This document shows positions 20,316-31,687 of a stretch of 64,000 bases of DNA, piece by piece. The DNA lies in assembly GCF_040954645.1 (NCBI RefSeq), contig NC_092810.1:75894660-75958659 (forward strand). The letters run 5' to 3'. Positions within the stretch are counted from its first letter, which is position 1. Every line of letters begins with the position of its first letter. Position numbers and translations under genes: made by a program. The notes below the pieces were generated by a model that was not told where the DNA came from, did not search any database, and saw only the letters and a program-made list of their open reading frames with translations. Source of the stretch: Diabrotica undecimpunctata. Its lineage: Eukaryota > Arthropoda > Insecta > Coleoptera > Chrysomelidae.

Positions 20316-21158
20316 CTAAAAGCACGTGTAGTTTAATTGATTTAAATAGCTTCTAATCCTTGCGTAGAAAGGTTTGGCAGTTCTTGGCTTATTTATGAAG
20401 ATATTTGGGAACTTTTCTGTAAAACAGTTGTGAATAGTGAGGTTTTTTGAGTTAGACTTGATTTTTGCGGCGTATGCTACACTTAAATAAAGTCTTCTGT
20501 CTTCTAAGGACGGTTCACCAACTTCACAATAAATACTTTCGATTGGTGTTGTGCGAAAAGCTCCAGATATTATACGTAAAGATAGGTTGTAAAGACTGTC
20601 AAGATTTTTTAGCAGTGTCTTAGTGGCTGTAGAATACACAGTATATCCATAATCTAATTTTGATCTGATTAATGTTCTGTATAACATTAAAAGTGTTTGG
20701 CGATCCGCACCCCATTCTTTATTTGCCAGAGTTTTTGGAAGATTTAATCGCTTGTGACAAGATAAGATCAAATTTGTTATATGAAGTTTCCAGCTTAGAG
20801 TTTCTTCGAATGTCATGCTCTAGAATTTTATTGACGTTACACGTTTTAGGTACTCATCACATAGTCTTATTTTGGGGGTGTTTGTGATATTTTTCTTAGA
20901 AAACAGGATGAAACGAGTTTTTTCAGTGGAAAAACAAAAACCTGTTTTTTGTGACCAGAGTTCTAAGTGTTGTATAAAGTTCTGTGTGTGACAAAATATA
21001 TTTTGTATATTTTTACCTTTGCAAAAAACTTCAAGATCATCCGCGTAGACGCGTGCCTTTATAGGCGATTTTAGATTTTTGAGAATATCATTGATTGCCA
21101 CTATAAAGAGCGTAATACTTATAACCGATCCTTGAGGAATGCCATTTTCTGGATACAT
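20316..21158 (-). pseudogene. LINE B reverse transcriptase, palm and thumb
   Basis: The frame 20820-21158 has GIPQGSVISITLFIVAIND and the catalytic YADDLEVF. It continues after a frameshift at about 20818 with TFEETLSWKLHI, the WGADRQTLLMLYRTL block and SKLDYGYTVYS, all typical of Jockey-supergroup RT thumb regions. A stop at 20316 ends it abruptly. Confidence 0.85.
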
Positions 21159-21159
21159 T

Positions 21160-22190
21160 ATATCTGATGTTGTGTTGTTTGTCCTAACTCTGAAAGCTCT
21201 ATTTTGAAGGAAGTTTTTAATAAAGAAGAAACAGTGACCTTGGATGTTCCAACTATGTAATTTTTTTATTATATAATCGTGCCAGGCTGTATCGAAAGCT
21301 CTTGATATGTCAAAGAAAACCGCTAGACATTTATTCCTTAGTGCGAATGCTTCAGAAATGTCACTTTTTAAATCTATGATATTATCTATGGTTGACCCTT
21401 GCTCTCTAAAACCACTTTGTTCTGGAATAATTAAATCTATGTTAAAGATATCGGTCGGTATGACTCGGAACTTGTTTTAATACTATTATGTTTTTGCATA
21501 GGTATAACTGTGGATTCATGCCATTTTTCAGGAAATTTGTGCTGTAGCCAAATAATATTAAACATATTTAGAAGTTGTTTGTGAGCGCTATCTGGAAGGT
21601 GTTTGATAAAAATACTAAGAATATCGTCCGGGCCAGCGCTAGTTTCTTTGAGTGTTAGGTATAATGCTAATTTTCTTATTTTCTTCTTGCTGTTTGTAAT
21701 TAATGAAAGATTTTTTATAATTATTATTACTGGATCGGTTTTTGTGTGTGTTAGCAAGGATTTTGACAATCTCAGTATTACTAGTAACTGCTTTTCCATT
21801 TATTACAAGGCTTTTAATATTCTGATTGCTATTTAATCCGGATATTCTTCAGACATTGTTCCATACTTCAGTCATGGGAGTGTTTGCATTTAACGTTGAT
21901 ACATATTGAGTCCATGACTGGCGTTTGGCATTTCTAATTGTCTTTTTGGCTATAGCACGTTGTTTTCTGTATTCAATTTTATTCTTAACAGTTTTGTAGC
22001 GCTTGTATTGGTTAAAAGCTCTTTTGCTAGATTCAACTGCTGTTTTACATTCGTGATTCCACCATGGGGCAGGGTTGCGTTGTTTTATGCATGTGGTCTT
22101 TTCTATTGCTTTTTCTGCTGCTTTTGTGATAATGGTAACAAGGTTCTTTAGTGTCTCTTCTATATTTGAGGTACTTTTAAATGTGGTCAT
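21160..22190 (-). pseudogene. LINE B reverse transcriptase, fingers and upstream linker
   Basis: The pieces 21849-22190 and 21437-21799 contain CIKQRNPAPWWNHECKTAV (the linker after the endonuclease), KETSAGPDDILSIFIKHL and ESYRPISLT (RT fingers). Sequence from 21420 to 21160 is frameshifted but still shows SGFREQGSTIDNI-like and AVFFDISRAFDTAWHDY-like residues that include motif A. Confidence 0.8.
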
Positions 22191-22194
22191 ACTG

Positions 22195-22905
22195 CTTTCG
22201 ATTAAATTTGAAAAAAGATTCCAGTTAGGGTGTTTTAAATTCCATTTTGGAGTAAATGTCTGTCCACATTGATTTTTGTTATTATGAATAAAAAGTGGGT
22301 AGTGATCACTGTTGTATAAGAAGTCGAGCCTATCCCAGATGAGCTGTGGGGTCAGACCTGGTTCGCATATCGTAAGGTCTATACATGAAGATTCACCGTT
22401 CTGTATATTAAATCTAGTGGGCCTGCTGTCGTTTAAGACTCAAAGGTTGGACTGTTCAAATATCTCTTTTAGCAGTCTTCCCCTAGTATTTATAGTAGAA
22501 GAGCCCCATAAAAAGTTGTGGGCATTAAAATAGCCCAAAATAAGTCTAGGTTGGGGAGTTTGTTGTAAGTTCAGTTAATGCTTCTGAGTCGACTTGCGTT
22601 GATGAAGGTAGGTATAAGTTACAAACGTAGATATTTGGACTTGAGTTAAGTTTAATGCAAATTGCTTCTAGATTAGTTTGAAGAGAAATTACAGTGGTTT
22701 CAATTGACTTTTTTACAAAGATAGCTACTCCGCCGCTGGCTTTTTCTTTGTTAGTTTTAAAGCTTGTATTTTTTCATTTTTGAAATTAGTTTCCTGAAGA
22801 CAAATTATATCTGGATTATATCTAGCCAGAATTATTTAGTAGGAAGGTTATTGTAAAAGCCGTTAATGTTCCATTGCAGAATTGAAAAGAAGCCCGTGTA
22901 TAATA
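22195..22905 (-). pseudogene. LINE B endonuclease remnant
   Basis: No long frame survives. The three-frame reading gives FNAHNFLWGSS, SCIDLTICEPG and NSDHYPLFIHNN, the catalytic blocks of an APE-type LINE endonuclease, in the correct order upstream of the RT. Confidence 0.75.
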
Positions 22906-22919
22906 AATAAAAACTAAAA

Positions 22920-23930
22920 CTTGGGATTGTTACAGAAGTTTATGACTCGATCCCTGAGATAACTCACTTTCAGTCTCTGATGTCTCACTATCCGAGTAGG
23001 TCATCTGTAAATGTATCAGTAGTATCTTTCTTATTTTTGTACATCTAGATTTAATGGATCTTTGATTGAAGTAAGTAATTGCTGTTAGCATTTTCACTAA
23101 AGCTTCTAAATCGTTAGTGTAGTTTTTTATGACGCTGACTGGATCCAGTGCACCATAAATATTTTCAAATAGATCGGATATTTGATTAAAATCAAGTATG
23201 TGAGTACTTCCATGAGTATGTGAGTTGGTGTCTTTTCCTTGCTTTTTGTTTGGTTTTTTGGATGGAGCATCATTTGGTTTAACAAACGGGTCTAGACTTG
23301 CGCTGGAAGAGGTGTGACTATTTCTTCCAAACTGCGTTTTGAGCTATTTTGTGTAGACTGGGTTGTATCTATATTGATGATTGGTTGTGCGGTTGAAGTT
23401 TTTGAGGGGTTAGTTGGAAGTATTTGGGTAGGTGTAGATTGCAAAGATGTTTGGGAGTGAGGATTTTGGTTATAATTTTCAGAAACTGATTCTTGGGCTG
23501 TTTTGCAATTTGCTGCAGTATGGCCTTGCATTTTACATGAAAAACATACCAAGGAATCTTGTGACAAAAAAATCCTATACTTGGTGTTAACATAATTAAT
23601 TAATATGGATTCAGATATTGAGGCAAGCGGTGGTGTGATAAAAATTTGTCATCTAAAACTATAAACATGCACACTCTGTTGTTAGAAAGCCGTGAGGAAA
23701 ATAGAATATTTTTGGGCTCGATCAAGATTCCTAGTGAAATCAGGTAATCTTGAAGTTTTAGGTTTTCAATGGCTGGGAATACAATAGCTTGATCTTTGGT
23801 AGGGAATTGTTGTTCAATAACAGCAGATGAATAAGTTTTGATATTGTTTTCCTTTTGGGAGCTTCTGTAGTCAGAAGTCCCGTCAGTCGGATTTAACATC
23901 TTTTCTTTATAATTTAAAATTAATTTAGAC
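22920..23930 (-). pseudogene. LINE B ORF1 (Gag-like)
   Basis: Pieces 23600-23899 (starting MLNPTDGTSDYRSSQ) and 23292-23593 carry the protein. The second piece has CFSCKMQGHTAANC, a CX2CX4HX4C zinc knuckle, followed by a Ser/Thr/Gln-rich region. This matches ORF1 of I/Jockey-type LINEs. A frameshift near 23595 separates the two parts. Confidence 0.75.
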
Positions 23931-24430
23931 CTGAAATACGGACCTGTTTAACAACAGGCAATTTTATCATGTCGTTATACATAGATACCGAATAAACTTG
24001 TTAAGAGTTTTTATATCAAGCCGACTTATGATAAATACAATAAATTCCTGTGAAATGACTCTGTTGTATATAATTTTAAAGAGTACTTACAGGATGGAAT
24101 AGAACACACTCTTATCCACTTATATTGTTAAAATAAAAAAAAATTTAATCAAGAACTACTATCTAAATAACTGTTTTTGTTTGGAGCTGACAAATTCGCA
24201 CTAATTAGTATACCTGTCAGGAACGAACTCTCAATAGAGAAATATATGGAGATGTATGCAGTAAAATTAGGGCAAGATGGACTAAATGGGAGGAGGCGAG
24301 TGGTGTATTGCATGACATAAATATTCCAATAAAACTGAAGGAAAATGTTGGAAGAAAATGAAGGAAAAATACAATTGCCATAAAACCAGGTATGATGTAC
24401 GGAACTTAATGCTAAACACGTTAAAAGAAA
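23931..24430. other. AT-rich spacer, no gene seen
   Basis: No domain is recognisable. The antisense open frame at 24149-24448 is hydrophobic low-complexity translation and is not supported. Confidence 0.45.
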
Positions 24431-24740
24431 AAAAAACACAGAATGCATGTGACGGAACTAAGAATGTTTAAAAGGATGAGTGAAATAACAGAAAAGGATA
24501 AAATTAAGAATAAGTATAGTAGAGGAAGTCTAGGGGTGACACTAATTGATGTTAAAATGAGAGATCATAAGTTAAGATGGTTCGGGCATATTTAACGAAA
24601 AATTGCTGATTTTCTAGTAGGAGAGGACGACCAAAGAAGGCTTGGGGATACGCTTAGGCAGGTTATGTCAATAACGGGGATTGATATTGCTATGGCCTAA
24701 GATAGAAACTTATGGAGAAATGTAATTAGTGAAGCCGACC
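24430..24740 (+). pseudogene. C-terminal tail of a LINE RT
   Basis: Translation gives MHVTELRMFKRMSEITEKD, KIKNKYSRGSLGV, RDHKLRWFGHI and a terminal DRNLWRNVISEADL. This is the distal C-terminus of RTE-like or related LINE polymerases (M...W...D.IRN...G..W.GH...DR..WR). In-frame stops at about 24595 and 24699 break it. An (AT)n tract follows directly. Confidence 0.6.
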
Positions 24741-24757
24741 TCGCATAAGCATAAAGG

Positions 24758-24758
<1 letters not shown>

Positions 24759-24832
<74 letters not shown>
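24759..24832. repeat. (AT)n microsatellite
   Basis: A pure dinucleotide tract follows the LINE tail and lies about 50 bp before the mariner element. Confidence 0.95.
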
Positions 24833-24835
<3 letters not shown>

Positions 24836-24885
24836 TTTTTCTTTTTCTTGGAAAGGGTTTTAGTGACTAGGTGAGTATTAATATA

Positions 24886-25400
24886 CAGTGATGAGTGTCT
24901 TACCACCCGGCAAAATAGCGGAAAGGATAGAAGGGAGATTAAGTTGTGAGATAGTATGAGATAAAGCTAGTTCTTGACGTGGCTATTTCACTTCAGTCAT
25001 AATTATACGGATGACCTCGAAAATATTTTATTTTAATAATTTCTGATGTTAGAATAAATGATTGAATAAATTAAGATATATTATAGTAAAAAACATTAAT
25101 TATTAGCGATTTTAAATTATTAATTTTTAAGTTTATTTAATAATAAAAATAACTTAACTGAAATATTTGATTAAACTAAAGGTAGGTATGTTCTATTCTA
25201 AAACAATTGTTTGTGGAATTGGCGTAATAGTTAGAGACGTGGTCTAGTGACAAGAAGATTGGAGGTTCAATTCACACCAAGGATAAAATTTTTGTTTTAG
25301 TCAATCAAAAAATAATAGAAAATATGATACATATTAGGTAAAAAGTTTTCGAAAAACTCATTATTTACAATTTATTCTTATTCCAATGTTAAAAAATAGA
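24886..25400 (+). repeat. Left long TIR of the mariner element with tRNA-like boxes
   Basis: Beside the terminal match to 27400-27856, it contains a box A-like TGGTCTAGTGA at 25240-25250 and a box B-like GGTTCAATTC at 25264-25273. These look like an internal RNA polymerase III promoter of a tRNA-derived sequence. Inner limits of the arm are approximate. Confidence 0.6.
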
Positions 25401-25687
25401 AATACAAAATAATTCAATTTCAGTTTTACAGTCTTCAGTTGTGATTGCAAAATAATCCGGTTAAGACTGTTTAATGCCAAATCCATCACTAAATTCTCAG
25501 TGTTAATATCAATTCCTCTGTACAGGTAATGATTTTCAAAACAATTAACAACATTGTAATGGATGCGCGCGAACAGCTGCCTGCTTTACAGCTAACCAAA
25601 TCATCAAGCCATCAAAAATAATAACATACCGAGAAGTGTTTTTGCACGGTAAACAGAAACTTTTTATTGAAAAAACAATTCGTGAAA

Positions 25688-26746
25688 ATGGTTTTAACGG
25701 TCGAGGAAAAAGTGCAAATTGTTGTCTGGCATGTGAATGGATTATCAGACAACATGATTAGACAACAATTTGTAAATATGTTTCCAAATAGGCCGGCTCC
25801 AGCACGATCAACAATTCAGTCCATTATACGTAATTTTTTTACTTATGGATCCGTGTTCACTCCAAGAGGAGTTCGTAGACGAAGGGAGGTAAATCCAGAT
25901 TTGGAACTAAGGAACACTTTGATTTGTGCAAGTATTGAGCAAAATCCTACCCAATCAACATCTCGTCTCGGAGAACAATATGGAATTTCAAGATTTAGAG
26001 TAGGTAAATTTTTGAAAAGACATGGATACCGTCCCTATAAACTTCATAAATCCAACGAACAATTCCCTGGGGATCAATATAGACGTTTAGAATTTTGTCA
26101 AACTGCAATGGAAATGTCACATCAAGATGAACATTTTTTAGAGAACGTTTTGTTCACCGATGAATGTACGTTTTCATTGCAGGGCCGTCACAATTCAATG
26201 AATGCTCGGTATTGGTCTCGAGAAAATCCTCGTCAGATTTATGTCGCTCTAAAAGTAAATGTTTGGGGGGGCATAATAGGAAATCATGTCATTGGTCCAT
26301 TTTTTATAGACGGTATGTTGACTGGGCGGAAATACTTGAAACTTCTGCAAAATCAAATTGTCCCAGCCCTTCGTAATTTACCAATACCTTTCGATTCCAT
26401 ATGGTTTCAACACGATGGTTGTCCCGCACATAATTCTCGCATCGTCAGTGAATATCTCAGTGCGACTTTTCCTAATCGATTGATTAGTGGCCACGGAGAT
26501 ATTTTTTGGCCTGCAAGATCACCTGATCTTGCACCTTGTGATTTTTTTATGTGGGGATATATCAAGTCCAAGCTATATGGAATTGAAGACGATAGGCCTA
26601 ATTCTCTCCAAGAATTAAGAGAAAAGATCTCTGATTCAATGAGAGGTATTCGTCCAGAAACATTAACTAATGTTAGACGAAACTTTTATAATAGATTGGG
26701 TTATTGTTCTGCTGCTAATGGAGGCTTATTCGAACATTTATTGTAA
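25688..26746 (+). CDS. Mariner-family transposase, DD41D, intact
   Basis: I start at the ATG at 25688 (MVLTVEEKVQIVVWHVNG); the open frame extends 7 codons upstream but only from a TTG. Residues 1-115 are two helix-turn-helix DNA-binding units, with RPAPARSTIQSII as the recognition helix region and GVRRRR as a basic linker. The catalytic triad is D158 (FTDECTFS), D243 (QHDGCPAH) and D285 (SPDLAPCDFF). The spacing of 41 between the last two makes it DD41D rather than the DD34D of classical mariner. The length of 352 residues is normal. The enzyme cuts and reinserts DNA at TA. No stop or frameshift is present. Confidence 0.95.
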   Translation: MVLTVEEKVQIVVWHVNGLSDNMIRQQFVNMFPNRPAPARSTIQSIIRNFFTYGSVFTPRGVRRRREVNPDLELRNTLICASIEQNPTQSTSRLGEQYGISRFRVGKFLKRHGYRPYKLHKSNEQFPGDQYRRLEFCQTAMEMSHQDEHFLENVLFTDECTFSLQGRHNSMNARYWSRENPRQIYVALKVNVWGGIIGNHVIGPFFIDGMLTGRKYLKLLQNQIVPALRNLPIPFDSIWFQHDGCPAHNSRIVSEYLSATFPNRLISGHGDIFWPARSPDLAPCDFFMWGYIKSKLYGIEDDRPNSLQELREKISDSMRGIRPETLTNVRRNFYNRLGYCSAANGGLFEHLL

Positions 26747-27500
26747 ATACATTTCATTAGAATAATTTTTTTTTATTTTTATAGAATTTCTACCTATTTA
26801 AATATTTTTGGAAGTACATTTATTTAGAACGTTCTTTTATGTTTGAAGAATTATTACTTTATTTTCGAAAGTACGACATTGTTTTTTCAATAAGATTTTC
26901 ATGTTTTACTATAAACACTTCTAATAAAAACTGAAATAAATGTCTAGTGATTTAAAGCAAAACGATATAATGTCTGCATAATTTCAAATTTTTAAAAAAG
27001 TAAAACCTTCATGTGGTATTTGAACCCTGAGCGCCTGCATGAGAACATCGTGACTTGAACTCTGATCCATCAAACTTTTATATTTCTTCAGTGGCAGTTT
27101 GGGATATTGTTCTGCTGCTAATGAAGGCTTATTTAAACATATTGTAAATACGTTTATTTACAATATTTTTTTTATTTTTGTAGAATTTTTACTTATTTAA
27201 ACATTCTTTAAACGTTCTTTTAATTTTGAAGAATTTTTACTTTATTTTCGAAAGTACGGCGATACTTTTTTTTCAATAAGATATTTGTGTTTAACTTTAA
27301 ATACTTCTAATACTAGTAACGACTGACATAAATGTTTAACGATTCAAAGCAAAACGATCTCTGCATAAATTCAAATTATATAAAAAAAGAAAACCACATG
27401 TGGGTTCTGAACTCTAATCGTCTGCGACGTCTTTGTCGAATTCTTACCACTAATCCACGAAGGATAGTGATTATTCCGTGACAAGAGTGTATGAAACTCC
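26747..27500 (+). repeat. Tandem duplication of the transposon 3' region
   Basis: The sequence from the end of the transposase gene (TTATTGTTCTGCTGCTAATG, about 26700) to about 27090 is repeated, with roughly 80 percent similarity by eye, at 27106-27500. Both copies end in a tRNA-like B-box motif. The second copy is joined to the right TIR. Confidence 0.75.
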
Positions 27501-27856
27501 TCTCATCATAATAGAAATTATTCTTGGTTAATAATTTAAAACTTTAGATTAAATAATTACTATTAATTAAATTATTTTATTCACATTTTTGCTTTATTGT
27601 GGTCAATCAGTTTTTACTTTATGTGAAATTAAAAAACGGAAATACGTCACACATACGTTACACATAATAATTATGACCGAGGTGATTTAGCTCGAAGCTA
27701 ACGTCTAAAGGTGTGAGACTATCGATTTATAATGTTAATTATGGGTTTCTACCGATTATTTCCCACCTCTACTACTTTCATCTCTTTTTATTTCACAACG
27801 TATTATATTTTCTATCTTTTGCGTTATTTTGCCGGTTCTTAAGGCACTCATCACTG
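27390..27856 (-). repeat. Right long TIR of the mariner element
   Basis: Read on the minus strand it mirrors the left arm. The box A-like TCGTGGATTAGTGGTAAGAA (27441-27460) and box B-like AGAGTTCAGAACCC (about 27402-27414) correspond to those at 25240-25273. It ends CACTG next to TA. Confidence 0.7.
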
Positions 27857-27862
27857 TATATG

Positions 27863-29546
<1,684 letters not shown>

Positions 29547-29628
<82 letters not shown>
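29547..29628. repeat. (AT)n microsatellite, left part of the Gypsy-3 target
   Basis: This pure AT tract is interrupted by Gypsy-3 and resumes at 38260. Confidence 0.95.
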
Positions 29629-29632
<4 letters not shown>

Positions 29633-31115
29633 ATGATGTGTTTTTTGTTTGAATGATGAGCAATGAGTATTTTTAATAATATATAGGGTTTTTATCGCGG
29701 TTCTCAAAGAATTAGCTTGTAAGTACTTTTTTAAATTATCTTTATTATAACTATTATGAAACACACATATATATCTAACCTAGTCAATGTAAATTTAAAA
29801 TAAACTATCTTTAAACTGATATTCTTATAAAACTAATTAAATTCTATAGACAATCTAAAATTTAAACAAACTATCTTCAAAATTGAAATTGTTATGACAC
29901 TAACTAAATTATATTAACAAAATTTTGTACCTTTCTTTCACTGAATGCCTAAATGAACTATTTTCCACTAAGTATATAGATTCTAATCACCACTGAATGT
30001 CTTCGTACTTCAGTTATCCTTATTTTTTTGTGAAATTACTTTTTTCAATTATCAGCTTCTACCAATTTAAGATATATTTTTCTTCACCAGCATCTATACA
30101 CCACCAGCAAACACCATTTATATTTATTCTTCTTTTCAATATACCAATATCCAATTATTATAAGTTGATTTATACTAATCTCCAACCATAATATAATTTA
30201 ATTTCTTCCAATATACTTTTATAATCTCCAATAATTATTTGTGTATCATTATAAATGTGCATTAATTATATGCATAATTTTTAATCTTCATTTAACTCAC
30301 TATATTAAACAATTCGACTATTTGTACCTGATTCACTGACTCCAACTAACTTTCATATTTCTTACTAAACTTTTCTGACTGACTTCTTGAAAATTCTGAA
30401 CAATTTACTTCAATATTCACTAACTAATTGTATCTTTCTACTAACTTTCATAATAAACTGGCCTGACTTCTGACTAAAAACTTAAAAACTGCCAAAAACT
30501 CTTCTGACTGCACTATCTACAACTTTTCTGACTAAAAACTTTCAAAAACTGCCATCTTGAATCCAAAGCACGGGTATTTATATGTTTTGGATTTCTAGAA
30601 CCATCTCGTAAGAGATCATGTTCCAATTTGTTCTATTTCATACTTGTATGAATTTTCTGGAACAAACCATTTCGCAAACATGGCCATCTCCGGAGATCCA
30701 GAGAATTCCATTCTTTTCTATTAATAATTTTGTTTACATTTAGGCTTTTCAGATCAGAATATATAATTAAATTAGTAACTTAACATTCTAATTTAATAAA
30801 ATACACATTTCAAACAATATATTATTATAACCCACTTTATATTCGTAAATATTTTTAAACGTCACTTCAGAGTATAAATATCTGTCAATCTCCGAGAGTA
30901 TTTTTGGTTGCCTAAGCACATGGCTCACTTATATATATTTACAATATTAAAATACAACTTTTTACACTTATTATATGCTAATTTATTAAAAATACCCTCA
31001 CATAAATATATTTTTATTAAATTCTCTAGTATATAACTTATTTAAAACAACCAAATATCTAATATTATGTAGTATATAACTTATAAATTATTTTCTATAA
31101 ACCCCAATTGTCACA
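29629..31115 (-). repeat. Gypsy-3 3' LTR
   Basis: This is the 1487-bp downstream LTR of the minus-strand element. It matches 36768-38259 except for a 5-bp shortening near 29680. The small ORF at 29997-30191 is identical in both LTRs and is not coding. Confidence 0.95.
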
Positions 31116-31687
31116 ATACCCCAAAATTTAAATTTAAAATAAATAATTTACTTATTATTTTTTTTAAATATTAATTTTCTCATACCTTATTAAATTTAAT
31201 AAATTAATAATTCAATTTTTTTTTTTTTTTTTTTAAAATATGTTAAATACATCCCTGTTCGCTGTCTATGTTAAAACAGAGAACAACGGATCACAGTTCG
31301 GCTATTCTATGGTCAAATTGTCATGTCAAATGGAGCAATGGATATTATACCAGAGAATAAAATATAACCTTAATTAAAAATATAATCTATATTGTGTTCT
31401 GTTTATTTATAGACAAATCTAGGAATTATTTCCATTCAAAATAACTTCATCAATATAAATTGGTAAGTTTTTCCACTTTATTATATTAGAAAGACATTTT
31501 TATAGCAATTATAGTATCTAACCCCAAATTATGATTTTTAGGGTACCAAACAATTTCCATATGTACAAAATTCAACAAGTATGATGTCAAATTTATTCAG
31601 AACAAAGAAATCTACCATCTATCTATGAAATGGATCTATCAGTAAGTTATTTGTGTTATTATATTTGTGTTAAAGGTATAGAAAATA
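31116..31687 (-). other. Gypsy-3 3' untranslated region
   Basis: No ORF of note and no env gene is present between Pol and the LTR. The sequence just before the LTR on the minus strand (AAATTTTGGGGTAT) would be the polypurine tract position, although it is only weakly purine-rich. Confidence 0.6.

Larger units (their letters stand above)
20316..23930 (-). mobile_element. LINE B: decayed non-LTR retrotransposon
   Basis: ORF1 with a zinc knuckle (22920-23899), an APE endonuclease (about 22200-22900) and RT (20316-22190) follow in order on the minus strand, each broken by frameshifts. No RNase H is visible after the thumb; the element ends at or is cut near 20316. It is older than LINE A by its many breaks. 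Confidence 0.8.
24886..27856 (+). mobile_element. Mariner-type (DD41D) transposon with long TIRs
   Basis: The element starts CAGTGATGAGTGTCTTACCA at 24886 and ends with the inverted form ...GGCACTCATCACTG at 27856. It is flanked by TA at 24884-24885 and 27857-27858, the target duplication of the Tc1/mariner superfamily. Arms are imperfect and long: matching blocks occur at 24886-24930 with 27815-27856, around the ATAATTATGAC block at about 25000 and about 27670, and around 25230-25290 with 27390-27460. An uninterrupted transposase gene lies in the middle. Confidence 0.9.

Noticed and set aside
25240..25285. A true tRNA gene in the mariner left arm
   Set aside because: Box A and B are present but a complete cloverleaf with acceptor stem is not evident; kept only as tRNA-like motifs.
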